Assembly (NCBI RefSeq): GCF_003367315.1
Contig: NZ_CP031415.1
Location: forward strand, 3,532,001 to 3,596,000
DNA from: Saccharospirillum mangrovi
Lineage (GTDB): Bacteria > Pseudomonadota > Gammaproteobacteria > Pseudomonadales > Natronospirillaceae
Length of the DNA stretch: 64,000 nt
Direction: 5' to 3'
The notes under the pieces were generated by a model. That model made no database searches. It saw nothing but the letters and a program-made list of their open reading frames with translations, and was not told the origin of the DNA. The position numbers were made by a program, and so were the translations under genes. Below are positions 44,110-53,271 of this stretch, piece after piece. Position 1 is the first letter of the stretch. Every line of letters begins with the position of its first letter.

Positions 44110-46098
44110 TTAGCCTGCCACATTCCAGAAATAATTCTTTACTACAGAAGTGAAACCATTAACTTGATCGTAGTCTAGTTGGAACGCCCTAGAGATAGAA
44201 GGTCGTAGATGCTTCAAGTAACTCTTATCTATCTCTGTATCGGTTGAAAGAACAATCATCTGATGACTTGCGGTCTGGAAATAATTCTCTACCAAGTTTC
44301 TCCTATGCGATGAGTCTAAACGGCCAAGCGGGGTATCAATAATCATAGGAAGCGCTCTTCCGGAAGTTTTTGCTAAGGCTTCTAGTATCGCTACTGCGAA
44401 AATCTGCTTTTCACCTGCTGACAACTTTTCTCTTTCTATTTCTCTCTTATTTATATCAACTAGTGATACTTGAAACGTTTTTCGATTTATTTTAATGCCC
44501 AACGCCATATCATTTTTTCTAGCCAGCCTAGAGAAACTCACTTCAAACTGCGCTTCTAGATCAGCAATTTTTGAATCCGACATTTTGTCGTTAAATTCAG
44601 ATAATACAGAACTCGTATTACTAATATAGCCAAGTACACGAGCTTCATCACTTTCCTTAGCCGCCTTCTCATATAAGCGATCTAATTGACGCGCAATAGT
44701 TAAAGCTCTGCTCACCTCTTTTCGAGCATTATCTTTTGTAATAGCAAGCCTCTCTTCAACCTTACCCGCTTTCCGCTGCAGTTCTTGCATTTCTATGAAT
44801 TCAGAGCTCAGAGCTGAATCATCAGGCACTCTTAAAAGCGACTCAGCTAACTCACTGATTTCTTTCTCCATCACTTCAAGATCAGAAAATAGAGTTCCTA
44901 GTGCTTTTTTCTGTAAACGCGCTTTGTTAAATGAAGAAAATATCTCTGCAGCTTGTTTGGGAGTTAAATCGTGAACAACGCTTTCAGTAGCGTCTAACGG
45001 CATATTCAAGAGAACACCGCTAAATTCTTCACTGATCTTTGTAAACGCCTCACCACTCACTGATGGCTTTATTTTTGTCAATGCACCTTTAAATGCACTT
45101 TCTAATTTATGATAAATATTTCTATCTTGTTGTCTATTTATATCAAACTCGATTCGCTCTTCTACTTTTCTGGAAAACTCATCAGCAACAGCTAATGGAG
45201 TTGCGTCTGATAAGAGTGAGATGATATTTGCGGTGCACTTTTTCTTTTTCTCTTGTAATGCGTCAAGTTTTTCTTCTATTTCAGTCTTATTTTGATAAAA
45301 GCTTCCACCTTTCTCTTCTAGGTTTCTTCTAATCTGGTCAATCTGTTTTTCTATTTCGAATCGCTTCGTATTTAGCGTAGAAATTTCTAAACGATACTCT
45401 TCAATTATTCTTTCACACTCTTTCAAAGTGAGCGAATCTAAATCTATCTGCTTCTGAACTGAATTAACCGCTGTCTTCTTTGAAATGTTACGACGAATAA
45501 CTTCCAGGTCACCACTAAGTCTTTCAACGATATCCAAGCCTAATAGCTTTTTAATAGACCGCTCAAGAATTAGTCCGCTCGAGTCGTCTGCTAGCGAAGC
45601 TATTTTCTCGCCATCGAAAAAGAAAAGCTCAGATACGCCAATCGGTATCAGTTCATTCAAAAAGCTCTGGGCCTGATCATAACTTAGACCTTTTACAGCT
45701 TTTGAGTTTTGAAATATCTCCAATGATTCTTTTACTTTGTCATTTCGCCTAAACCACTTACGGATGATCTGATATTCAGTCTCTGTACCCAGCTTCGCGT
45801 ATGTAAAAGAGAGCTCGACAGAGGCATTTTCTATTTCCTCTTCAGAGTGTGGTGAGTTGTGGATGGAATTTAAAAGAAATTGGTCATACTTTTTTTGTGA
45901 TACTGAGTGGCCTAACGAATTTCGGCCATACAAAGCCAATCGTATTCCAGTTAATATACTTGTTTTTCCTGAACCATTTAGGCCACCAAATAAGATAATT
46001 GGTTTTGGACTACCATTTTCCGATTCAGGAGAAAGATCAAACTCATTTTCTCCCTTAAAAACTCTAAAGTTAGTTAGCTTAAGCTTCTTAATTAACAT
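44110..46098 (-). CDS. dndD: DNA sulfur modification ATPase DndD
   Basis: A 662-residue SMC/Rad50-like ATPase. Walker A is GGLNGSGKTSIL (38-49). Two long coiled-coil stretches fill the middle. The ABC signature KLSAGEKQIFAVAILEALAK lies near residue 557 and Walker B with LPMIIDTPLGRLD near 580. DndD supplies the ATPase activity needed for sulfur insertion into the DNA backbone. The start overlaps the dndC stop by one base (TAATG), and dndE follows after 3 bases. FFDGEKI near 155 is also typical of the family. Confidence 0.94.
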   Translation of the reverse strand: MLIKKLKLTNFRVFKGENEFDLSPESENGSPKPIILFGGLNGSGKTSILTGIRLALYGRNSLGHSVSQKKYDQFLLNSIHNSPHSEEEIENASVELSFTYAKLGTETEYQIIRKWFRRNDKVKESLEIFQNSKAVKGLSYDQAQSFLNELIPIGVSELFFFDGEKIASLADDSSGLILERSIKKLLGLDIVERLSGDLEVIRRNISKKTAVNSVQKQIDLDSLTLKECERIIEEYRLEISTLNTKRFEIEKQIDQIRRNLEEKGGSFYQNKTEIEEKLDALQEKKKKCTANIISLLSDATPLAVADEFSRKVEERIEFDINRQQDRNIYHKLESAFKGALTKIKPSVSGEAFTKISEEFSGVLLNMPLDATESVVHDLTPKQAAEIFSSFNKARLQKKALGTLFSDLEVMEKEISELAESLLRVPDDSALSSEFIEMQELQRKAGKVEERLAITKDNARKEVSRALTIARQLDRLYEKAAKESDEARVLGYISNTSSVLSEFNDKMSDSKIADLEAQFEVSFSRLARKNDMALGIKINRKTFQVSLVDINKREIEREKLSAGEKQIFAVAILEALAKTSGRALPMIIDTPLGRLDSSHRRNLVENYFQTASHQMIVLSTDTEIDKSYLKHLRPSISRAFQLDYDQVNGFTSVVKNYFWNVAG

Positions 46099-47618
46099 TA
46101 ATTCAAAAACTCTGAATAATTTTTCTTTATACTTGCGACAAATGACTGCTCACTCTTACGGAAACCCTCATTTCTAATATTAACCTCTTCTAGTGACTCC
46201 CAGTCGCGCTGCATAATTGATTCCAAGCTACTTAGGATGCCTTTTCGGTTTCCAAGCCCAGAGACTTCGATCTCGGCTTCAAGCATCTTTCTAATCAAGT
46301 GACCTGAAACTCCATACTCTTCTGCAAGTTGATCCATGAGTGAAGCATCAACTTTGGTAAATGCGCCTGCATCATTCTCGACCCAATCTAAGTCCTCTTC
46401 ATACACTTCACGATATATACTAGGCAAAGAGTCTTCCCAGTCCGGTTCGTTAGGATCACGCATCCACTCTCGGCGAATCATATGTAGCTCTGGCTTCGTA
46501 ATAAGTTCGATTTCTTGACCGGATTCATTGATCGACTTTTCAATCTCCAAAAGCTCTTTTAAAAACTCACGGCGTTTTACTAGCAAGTAGGGACCGGGAA
46601 TGTGACGTACTTCAGTGACACTATCGTCGTTGATATCGCCAGTGTTATAGGTGACGCGGCCGGTTCTTCTTCTAAAGTTTCTAAACTCTTCTGCATTCTC
46701 TGGCTGTCGCGAAGCATATAATTTGTTTCTAAATGCGAGCAGAGGTTTCATCCAGTCTGCACCTGACTCAATGAGCCCATGCAGAGCTTTATCATCAGTT
46801 ACAACCGTGCATGTCCAGCAACCAAAACGGCTATTCCCACATGATGGAGTACTTTTATCGATTACCAGAGGACACTCGCCTTGGTTGGAGCCTTTATATA
46901 ACTCAAAGAGCTCTGTGTTGGTTCCTCCCCATGGACACGGGGCGCTCATCAAGTACATCCACACATCATCTGCTGACCAACTTTCAATCGGCATGTACGT
47001 ATAAGCATTAGGTAACGAACTATGACGACTCAGTGCCGAGCCATCGATCTTGTGCTTAGCAATCACTTGAGCCCTAGACGAGCTCTCTTGGCTTCTTGAC
47101 CCAAGTGCAACAACGACTTCGCCAAAACGAGCAACCTTATCCAAGATGAATTCGCTAACTGGGTCAATCTTCATACGTTCAGTACACCACCTAAAGGTCT
47201 GATTAGGTGCGGGATAACCTCGACCAATTAAATTCACCCAAAAAGTTTGATCGGTCTTTGGTACGACACTGTGGGCACTGATTGGTAAACCTTGCTCAGT
47301 AGCGTTTACGTTAATTTGTTTCAAAACATGATTAATTAGATCAACAACAACAGGAGTCTCTACAAGGGTATCGGAAGAAACGACATACACATGTTTTGAC
47401 CTTTCAGACTCAGGTAATGCCACTAACGCACTATAAATCAGCGACAAGACAGTAGTAGAGTCCTTCCCGCCACTAAAACCGATTATCCATGGTCGGCTAT
47501 CAGATCTATATATATGTTGCACCTCACTGATCAAGTCAGTAAGCGGGCGGCCTTCTACGTCCAGCTCCTGCAGCATAGAAACGTGATCTGAAAACGGAAA
47601 ATGCTCTTGTACACTCAT
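46098..47618 (-). CDS. dndC: DNA phosphorothioation protein DndC
   Basis: A 506-residue PAPS-reductase-like iron-sulfur protein that passes sulfur to the DNA complex. The PP-loop is GFSGGKDSTTVL (47-58). The cluster cysteines are probably Cys260, Cys267 and Cys270 in PSCGNSRFGCWTCTVV, with others such as Cys145 and Cys249 nearby. The ATG overlaps the end of dndB by 4 bases. Sulfur would come from a cysteine desulfurase; no dndA is present, so the housekeeping IscS is the likely donor. Confidence 0.95.
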   Translation of the reverse strand: MSVQEHFPFSDHVSMLQELDVEGRPLTDLISEVQHIYRSDSRPWIIGFSGGKDSTTVLSLIYSALVALPESERSKHVYVVSSDTLVETPVVVDLINHVLKQINVNATEQGLPISAHSVVPKTDQTFWVNLIGRGYPAPNQTFRWCTERMKIDPVSEFILDKVARFGEVVVALGSRSQESSSRAQVIAKHKIDGSALSRHSSLPNAYTYMPIESWSADDVWMYLMSAPCPWGGTNTELFELYKGSNQGECPLVIDKSTPSCGNSRFGCWTCTVVTDDKALHGLIESGADWMKPLLAFRNKLYASRQPENAEEFRNFRRRTGRVTYNTGDINDDSVTEVRHIPGPYLLVKRREFLKELLEIEKSINESGQEIELITKPELHMIRREWMRDPNEPDWEDSLPSIYREVYEEDLDWVENDAGAFTKVDASLMDQLAEEYGVSGHLIRKMLEAEIEVSGLGNRKGILSSLESIMQRDWESLEEVNIRNEGFRKSEQSFVASIKKNYSEFLN

Positions 47619-48694
47619 TTAGTAACCTCCACTTCAAATCGCTGCTCTTCTGACGTCAGTGCGATTCCTAACTGCTGCTTGATATAGTTACCTGTCAACA
47701 CGACATTTGTACGTGCTTTGCTAATTCTTCCGTGATGCATAGCACGACCTTCCCAAACGCTATTCGTGCGAGACCAATCAATATTCTGAAGGCCATTCAG
47801 CTTCTTCTTCCATTCATTTCTTGGTTGAACTAGAAGTCCAGAACCTATGTTTCCCATGGCTTGCAACATCACGCCATGTGCATGGACGCTTTGCTCTCTT
47901 AACTCAAAAGTGGCTACCTTTTTTTCCTGAGCTAGCTGCCAGTCTCTCATATTGGCAGACACTTCCTTCCAGTACTCAACAGCGAGGCTTTGTTCATCGC
48001 TGGTAATAACCTCACCCTTCCCTTTAACGAGCAACGCTTTTGAGGCGTTCTTTATCGCCGAAAGGGTAAACAGCTTGCTACTTCGATTTGAGATACTGGA
48101 TTTCTCCATTTCAGTAAGGCGGGAAAAAACATCAACATGTTTAACGATATATCTAGCCAACTCTGACAACCCATCACGGTGATCATAAAGAGTACTGATG
48201 GAGTTGCTGGGACGAATTGCATGTTTATTTAAGTCTGCAAACATTTGTTGACTGCGCTTTAACCCTTCATCAATAAAGAACAGAACAGGAATGTTGTCGT
48301 ATCCCAACTCAGGATTTAATTCGAGGGCACGTTCAATAGCTTCTCTTCGGTGTTGGCCATCGTTAATAAGAATTTTGGCGTCCATTGGGATAGAAAGCAG
48401 CCCCAAATTTTGACCAGCACCTGTATCTGAACTCGGATCAAATGTCACTCGGCCATCTATCGACGCCGTGATACCTGAAAGGGTGAAATCTAATGGGTTA
48501 TCGACAAGGTAACTTACAATATCCGGGATTCTTGCCCTATTTAACGTCCGCTGAGCTCTTAGCTCAGGAGGCACCTCTTGGCTGTCAAAAATAAAAATCT
48601 TAGGTAACAACCTCATGGGGCACATTGCTACATAGCATGGCCGCCCAGCTTGAACCCCTCTAGCGGCAGGGAATGAGTGCGAAAAATCTGCCAT
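47615..48694 (-). CDS. dndB: DNA sulfur modification regulator DndB
   Basis: A 359-residue DGQHR-domain protein. The family motif is ILINDGQHRREAIE near residue 112. The N-terminus has FPAARGVQAGRPCYVAMCP, and AQRTLNRARIPDIVSYLVDN follows. DndB acts as transcriptional repressor of dndCDE in studied strains. The ATG at 48694 has AGGAGGAG upstream and matches the usual DndB N-terminus; the frame is open to 48715. It is first in the dndBCDE operon, behind a promoter containing an inverted repeat. Confidence 0.94.
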   Translation of the reverse strand: MADFSHSFPAARGVQAGRPCYVAMCPMRLLPKIFIFDSQEVPPELRAQRTLNRARIPDIVSYLVDNPLDFTLSGITASIDGRVTFDPSSDTGAGQNLGLLSIPMDAKILINDGQHRREAIERALELNPELGYDNIPVLFFIDEGLKRSQQMFADLNKHAIRPSNSISTLYDHRDGLSELARYIVKHVDVFSRLTEMEKSSISNRSSKLFTLSAIKNASKALLVKGKGEVITSDEQSLAVEYWKEVSANMRDWQLAQEKKVATFELREQSVHAHGVMLQAMGNIGSGLLVQPRNEWKKKLNGLQNIDWSRTNSVWEGRAMHHGRISKARTNVVLTGNYIKQQLGIALTSEEQRFEVEVTK

Positions 48695-48723
48695 ACCGCT
48701 CCTCCTGGACGTCAAAAAATTTC

Positions 48724-48759
48724 GGAAGTGAAAGTATTGAAATTTAACTTCCTCGTCAA
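48724..48759 (-). promoter_or_regulatory. dnd operon promoter with overlapping inverted repeat
   Basis: The minus strand reads TTGACG (48759-48754), a 17-base spacer and TACTTT (48736-48731), with a predicted start near 48724. GGAAGT at 48724-48729 and ACTTCC at 48747-48752 form an inverted repeat that covers the promoter, a candidate binding site for DndB. The remaining AT-rich spacer up to 48887 shows no gene. Confidence 0.55.
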
Positions 48760-48887
48760 CGAAAAATCGTATCTTGTTACAATAATAATAGCTAAAAACT
48801 AACTATTTATTAATTTTAATTAATTACTACAATGAAATAGAACCACTATCATTCCCGTCATAGCCAAAACCTACAGAAGGCACCGAG

Positions 48888-49097
48888 ATGATTAAAACAG
48901 CCACTTTTGCCGTGATGCACTTTTCCATCGCTTTCAGCGTGGCTTGGGCGTTGACGGGCAGCCCGGTTGTGGGCGGTCTGGTGGCGTTGGTTGAGCCGGC
49001 GGTGAATACGGTGGCGTTCTACTTCCATGAGAAAATCTGGAAGCGGATTGAGCGAGTGCGGGCCAGCCATTCTGAGCAGTTCAGCGCGGTCATGTAA
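48888..49097 (+). CDS. DUF2061 small membrane protein
   Basis: A 69-residue protein with two hydrophobic segments (FAVMHFSIAFSVAWALTG and VVGGLVALVEPAVNTVAFYFHE) and the ending HEKIWKRI, matching DUF2061 (about 60-70 residues, unknown function). It lies directly right of the dnd island on the plus strand with ordinary GC content. The 115 bases after it show no gene. Confidence 0.85.
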   Translation: MIKTATFAVMHFSIAFSVAWALTGSPVVGGLVALVEPAVNTVAFYFHEKIWKRIERVRASHSEQFSAVM

Positions 49098-49212
49098 TCG
49101 CCTGGGTTGCCGGACTTCTCAACAAAGTCAGTTTGAGCCGCTCAACAAACCAGCCAGTTAACGTTTAGCCGTACAGTCACCGCTCATGCCCTGTCACATT
49201 GGGAGAGTCTTC

Positions 49213-50256
49213 ATGAGCGCTAACCCCGAATCACTGTCGGTGCTGGTCACGGGCGGCAGTGGCTTTGTCGCCAGCCACGCCATTGCCCAGTTGTTGCAAC
49301 AAGGCCACCGCGTGACCACCACAGTGCGCGACCTGAGCAAACAGTCTGCCGTGGTGGAGATGATGCACCAGGCCGGCGTTACTCAAACCGATGCGCTGCG
49401 TTTTATCGAAGCCGACTTGATGGACGACCACCATTGGGCCGACGCCTGCGCCGGTGTCGACTATGTGCTGCACATCGCCTCGCCGATTTTTCTGCGCCTG
49501 CCCAAACACGAAGATGAGATGATTTTGCCGGCCGTTGAAGGCACGCAGCGGGTGTTGAAAGCTGCGCGCGATGCCGGCGTTAAACGAGTAGTAATGACTT
49601 CCAATTTCGGCGCCGTCGGTTACAGCCATAAAGACCCGACGCAGCTGATCACCGAAGCCGATTGGACCGACCCGAACGAACCCGGCCTGTCGCCCTACAA
49701 CAAATCCAAAGTCATGGCCGAACGTACCGCCTGGGAGTTTATGGCGCGCGAAGGCGGCGATATGGAATTGAGCGTGGTCAACCCGATGGGCATTTTCGGG
49801 CCGCAGTTGAGCCCGGTGATGTCCAGCGGTCTGGGCTTGTTGAAAGCGGTATTGGACGGTTCCATGAAACGCCTGCCTAACATTACGCTGGGCATCGTCG
49901 ACGTGCGCGATGTGGCGAGCCTGCATCTGTTGGCGATGACGCATCCGCAAGCCGCCGGCGAACGCTTTCTGGCGCTGGCCGGTGGCGTTATGACGCTGCG
50001 CGACATCGCCGAACTGGTGCGCGAAAAATTGCCGCATCTGGCCGTCAACGCCAGCCGCAAAACATTGCCCGATTGGGCGGTTCGATTGGCAGCGCTGTTT
50101 AACGACAACGCCAAAGGCCTGAAGCCCATGCTCGGCATCAACCGCCTGGCGTCCAATTCGAAAGCCACCACTGTGCTAGGCTGGCAACCCAGAACCAATG
50201 AAGAAGCGATTCTCAGCGCCGCTCAAAGCCTGGAGGCGTTCGGTTTACTGACATGA
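49213..50256 (+). CDS. Extended SDR NAD(P)-dependent reductase (dihydroflavonol-reductase-like)
   Basis: A 347-residue extended short-chain dehydrogenase. The nucleotide site is VLVTGGSGFVASHAIAQLL near residue 10. The catalytic Tyr/Lys pair is probably in SPYNKSKVMAER, and VNPMGIFGP follows the active site. Its relatives are bacterial aldehyde reductases and cinnamoyl/dihydroflavonol-reductase-like enzymes; the substrate is unknown. The ATG at 49213 has GGGAGAG upstream; an ATG at 49186 is less likely. It overlaps the AraC gene by 4 bases. Confidence 0.88.
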   Translation: MSANPESLSVLVTGGSGFVASHAIAQLLQQGHRVTTTVRDLSKQSAVVEMMHQAGVTQTDALRFIEADLMDDHHWADACAGVDYVLHIASPIFLRLPKHEDEMILPAVEGTQRVLKAARDAGVKRVVMTSNFGAVGYSHKDPTQLITEADWTDPNEPGLSPYNKSKVMAERTAWEFMAREGGDMELSVVNPMGIFGPQLSPVMSSGLGLLKAVLDGSMKRLPNITLGIVDVRDVASLHLLAMTHPQAAGERFLALAGGVMTLRDIAELVREKLPHLAVNASRKTLPDWAVRLAALFNDNAKGLKPMLGINRLASNSKATTVLGWQPRTNEEAILSAAQSLEAFGLLT

Positions 50257-51068
50257 TGCTGCAAACCTCGATTAAATCCTGCTACGTCGGACCCGACATT
50301 TCGCCGGAACAGTTCATTCCCGAGCACCTGTTTTTATACCTGGTGCAAGGCGACATCGAGGGTTTTGACGGCCATCGGCATTATCGGCTGAACACCGGCG
50401 GCGCCTGTTTGATTCGCAAAAATCGCCTGGCGCGGTACAGCAAACAACCGGTCGATGGGCAGTTTGAAAAAATCGCGGTAGTGCTGGATGAACCTTTGCT
50501 GCGTTCGTTTATGGACCGACATGCAGCGCAGATTTCTCACGCAGAAAAACCACCAACCGATGCCTTTATGCGCATCGACATGGATGATCGACTGCACGCC
50601 TTTATTCAATCGCTGACGCCGTACTACCAAGGCAACGGTCGGATCGATCCGGCCTTTGCCGATCTCAAACGCGAAGAGTTGTTGCTGTTGTTATTGCAGC
50701 AGCAACCGATGCTGGGCGCGGTGCTGTTTGATTTCCGCCCGCCTGGCCGGTTGGACCTCGAATCCTTCATGAATGCGCATTACAAATTCAACGTCAGTCT
50801 GGATCGGTTTGCTTATTTAACCGGGCGCAGCTTGTCGGCGTTCAAGCGTGATTTCAAAACCATCTTCAACAATTCTCCCGCCGCCTGGCTGGTTAAACGC
50901 CGCCTGGATGAAGCGCATTTTTTGCTGACTCACGAGCCGAAAACGGCGTCCGATATTTATCTGGATCTCGGCTTTGAAGACCTGTCGCATTTCTCCTTCG
51001 CGTTCAAAAAACAGTTCGGCTATTCACCACGCCAATTGCAGGCTTCAAAGGAAAGCACCGCCGGTTGA
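50253..51068 (+). CDS. AraC family transcriptional regulator
   Basis: A 271-residue regulator with a cupin-like N-terminal effector part and a C-terminal pair of helix-turn-helix motifs: DRFAYLTGRSLSAFKRDFKT and YLDLGFEDLSHFSFAFKKQF, then GYSPRQLQ. It shares an ATGA overlap with the upstream reductase, so it likely regulates that operon in response to the reductase's substrate. The short N-terminus has HLFLYLVQGDIEGFDGHRHY. Confidence 0.88.
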   Translation: MMLQTSIKSCYVGPDISPEQFIPEHLFLYLVQGDIEGFDGHRHYRLNTGGACLIRKNRLARYSKQPVDGQFEKIAVVLDEPLLRSFMDRHAAQISHAEKPPTDAFMRIDMDDRLHAFIQSLTPYYQGNGRIDPAFADLKREELLLLLLQQQPMLGAVLFDFRPPGRLDLESFMNAHYKFNVSLDRFAYLTGRSLSAFKRDFKTIFNNSPAAWLVKRRLDEAHFLLTHEPKTASDIYLDLGFEDLSHFSFAFKKQFGYSPRQLQASKESTAG

Positions 51069-51176
51069 TGTTGCGCCAATCGGCCACGTTTTTGCGGCAA
51101 TCGGCCACGCCGGCAATCGTGGCTCTTTCTTATGCTCGGTTCGCTTTTAACCGGCGATAACAAGAAGGAGCCTGTT

Positions 51177-51719
51177 GTGAAATTTCGTTTGCTGTTAATA
51201 CTGGCGTCACTGACATTGACCACACCCTTTACCCGGGCCGATCAGCTGTTGGGCATTGGCGCGCAATATCAATCCATCACCGACTTTGAAGATTCAGGCA
51301 TCGGCCTGAACATCCGCTACGGCTACGCAGTGACGCCGCAGTTTTCGCTGCAATCGGAGTTCAGCGTCACACCCGCCGAGGCCGAACAGGAACTGTTCAA
51401 CAGCTCCGGCGCTTCGGTCGGTTACATTGCGCTCTGGACCAATACCTTTGCTCTGTACGGCAAATACGAACAGCCGTTGGGTGAGACGTTTTATGTGCAC
51501 GGCCGCGTCGGCGCGCTCTATTACGAAACCGAAGCCGACGTGTGCCAAGGCAGCTGCCAGACCGTTACCGATTCCGACAGCGGCCTCAGCTATGGCGCCG
51601 GCGCCGGTGTGCATCTATCGCCCAACCTGAATGCCGTGGCCGACTGGACAGTGATCGCCGAAGACGCCCAATACTTCGGATTAACACTGGAATACCGGAT
51701 CCTGGCGCCCAGCCGTTAA
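51177..51719 (+). CDS. Outer-membrane beta-barrel protein (OmpA-like fold, small)
   Basis: A 180-residue exported protein. The signal peptide is FRLLLILASLTLTTPFTRA, cleaved near residue 21. The mature chain shows alternating strands (LGIGAQYQSITDF, GIGLNIRYGYAVTPQFSLQSEF, YVHGRVGALYYETEA, YGAGAGVHLSPNLNAVADW), the look of an 8-stranded porin-like barrel. The start is a GTG at 51177 with AAGGAG upstream; the ATG at 51132 would place 15 non-signal residues in front. A cysteine pair (CQGSC) lies in a probable surface loop. Confidence 0.8.
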   Translation: MKFRLLLILASLTLTTPFTRADQLLGIGAQYQSITDFEDSGIGLNIRYGYAVTPQFSLQSEFSVTPAEAEQELFNSSGASVGYIALWTNTFALYGKYEQPLGETFYVHGRVGALYYETEADVCQGSCQTVTDSDSGLSYGAGAGVHLSPNLNAVADWTVIAEDAQYFGLTLEYRILAPSR

Positions 51720-51806
51720 GCGGCAGTGGGGTCGAAACGGCGGTGAAAAAAACACCGGTCTGTGCGACATTAGCGGCCAAATTCCCCCGCCGCTGGCAGA
51801 CTCTCG

Positions 51807-52838
51807 ATGAAAACCGTTTACTCCCCGCTGCATCACCGCCGCACCGCCAAGTCGGAACTGGACGGCGGCATTCTGGTCACGCCCTATGAAAACCCCAACC
51901 GCGCCGAAACCATTCTGGCGCGGGTGAAGGAACGCCAATTGGGCGAGGTTCTGGCACCGACCGAACATGGCCTCGACCCCATTCGCGCCATCCACACTGA
52001 CGATTACATCGAGTTCCTCGAACATTGCTGGACCGACTGGGCCGCCGCCGGCAAACCCGGCGAAGCCATTCCCGCAGTCTGGGCCGGGCGCGGTATGCGC
52101 CACCGCAAGCCGAAAGACATCGACGGCCGCCTCGGCTATTACAGCTTCGCCGCCGAAACCTCGATCACCGAAGGCACCTGGGATGCTGCCCGTGCGTCAG
52201 TTGATGTGGCGCTCACCGCGCAACAGCAGATTCACAACGGCGACCGTGCCGCTTTCGCTTTGTGTCGCCCGCCCGGCCATCACGCCGCTCAGGACATTTT
52301 CGGCGGTTACTGTTTCTTCAATAACGCCGCGATTTCCGCGCAAGCCTTTCGCGACCAGGGTGCCGAGCGCGTCGCCATTCTCGATGTCGATTTTCACCAC
52401 GGCAACGGCACCCAATCGATTTTTTATGAACGTTCCGACGTGTTCACGCTGAGCATTCACGGCGACCCGGATTTGGTATTTCCACACTTCCTCGGCTTCG
52501 AAGATGAAACCGGCAGCGGCAAAGGCGAAGGCTATAACTGGAACCGTTGTTACCCACCGGGCACGCCGTTCGAGATTTGGAAAAACGGCCTGGAAGACGC
52601 CTGTATACTGATCGACGCTTACAACCCCGATGCATTGGTTGTCGCGCTCGGTGTCGATACGTTTGAAGGCGATCCGATCTCGTTTTTCAAACTGACCAGC
52701 GACGACTATTTGCGCATGGGCGAACGCATCGCACGGCTCGGTAAGCCGACATTATTCACCATGGAAGGCGGCTACGACGTTGCTGCCATCGGTGTAAACG
52801 CGGTGAATGTATTAGAAGGTTTTGAATCGGTCAGCTGA
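51807..52838 (+). CDS. Histone deacetylase family protein (acetylpolyamine amidohydrolase type)
   Basis: A 343-residue zinc amidohydrolase of the deacetylase superfamily. Active-site motifs are CRPPGHHAAQDIFGGYCFFN (two catalytic His), ILDVDFHHGNGTQSIFYE (zinc Asp and His), and MEGGYDVAAIGVNA near the end. The N-terminal YSPLHHRRTAKSELDGG fits the bacterial acetylpolyamine-amidohydrolase branch. The natural substrate is not known. The ATG at 51807 has a weak ribosome site. The thioesterase follows after 22 bases. Confidence 0.88.
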   Translation: MKTVYSPLHHRRTAKSELDGGILVTPYENPNRAETILARVKERQLGEVLAPTEHGLDPIRAIHTDDYIEFLEHCWTDWAAAGKPGEAIPAVWAGRGMRHRKPKDIDGRLGYYSFAAETSITEGTWDAARASVDVALTAQQQIHNGDRAAFALCRPPGHHAAQDIFGGYCFFNNAAISAQAFRDQGAERVAILDVDFHHGNGTQSIFYERSDVFTLSIHGDPDLVFPHFLGFEDETGSGKGEGYNWNRCYPPGTPFEIWKNGLEDACILIDAYNPDALVVALGVDTFEGDPISFFKLTSDDYLRMGERIARLGKPTLFTMEGGYDVAAIGVNAVNVLEGFESVS

Positions 52839-52860
52839 CCCAAAAACATCAGGAAACAGC

Positions 52861-53256
52861 ATGAGTTTTAGATTGGAATTTTCCGTTCGCGATTACGAAC
52901 TGGACTTGCAGGGCATCGTCAATAATTCGGTTTATCAGAACTATCTGGAACACGCACGTCATGAATTTTTGCGCGCCAAGGGTTTGGATTTCGCGGCGCT
53001 ATCGAACGAGGGTATCGACCTTGTTGTGGTGCGCGCCGAACTCGATTACAAAAAGCCGCTGCGCAGCGGTGACCGTTTTCACATCGACACCGCCTTTCGC
53101 GTTATCGACCGGGTGCGTTTCGCCTTCGATCAATCGATTGTGCGCAACGACGACACCCTGTGCATGAAAGCCGTGATCATTGCCACAGCAATGAATGCGC
53201 GCGGCCGGCCATCGATTCCCGATGGTTTGATCGAAACGCTGAGCGCGGGTGAGTGA
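52861..53256 (+). CDS. Acyl-CoA thioesterase (4HBT/YbgC-like hot-dog fold)
   Basis: A 131-residue hot-dog thioesterase. The catalytic Asp lies in the early motif VRDYELDLQGIVNNSVYQNYLEHARHEFL, the 4HBT/YbgC signature, with VVRAELDYKKPLRSGDRF after it. It would hydrolyse a short acyl-CoA. CAGGAAACAGC precedes the ATG at 52861. It follows the deacetylase-family gene closely and may be in its transcript. Confidence 0.88.
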   Translation: MSFRLEFSVRDYELDLQGIVNNSVYQNYLEHARHEFLRAKGLDFAALSNEGIDLVVVRAELDYKKPLRSGDRFHIDTAFRVIDRVRFAFDQSIVRNDDTLCMKAVIIATAMNARGRPSIPDGLIETLSAGE

Positions 53257-53271
53257 CCGCGTTCAGCTGTT

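Larger units (their letters stand above)
41335..48840. other. AT-rich genomic island with phosphorothioate modification genes
   Basis: Base composition falls sharply after about 41335 and recovers at about 48840. The block contains a GHKL ATPase gene and a methyltransferase-fold gene on the plus strand, and dndE, dndD, dndC, dndB on the minus strand, and nothing else. No integrase, transposase or flanking direct repeat is visible. The left boundary falls in the last codons of recD and the right boundary in the spacer before the DUF2061 gene. Confidence 0.8.

Noticed and set aside
41335-48840. Integrase, transposase or direct repeats bounding the island
   Set aside because: None was found by eye on either side; the mode of entry remains open.
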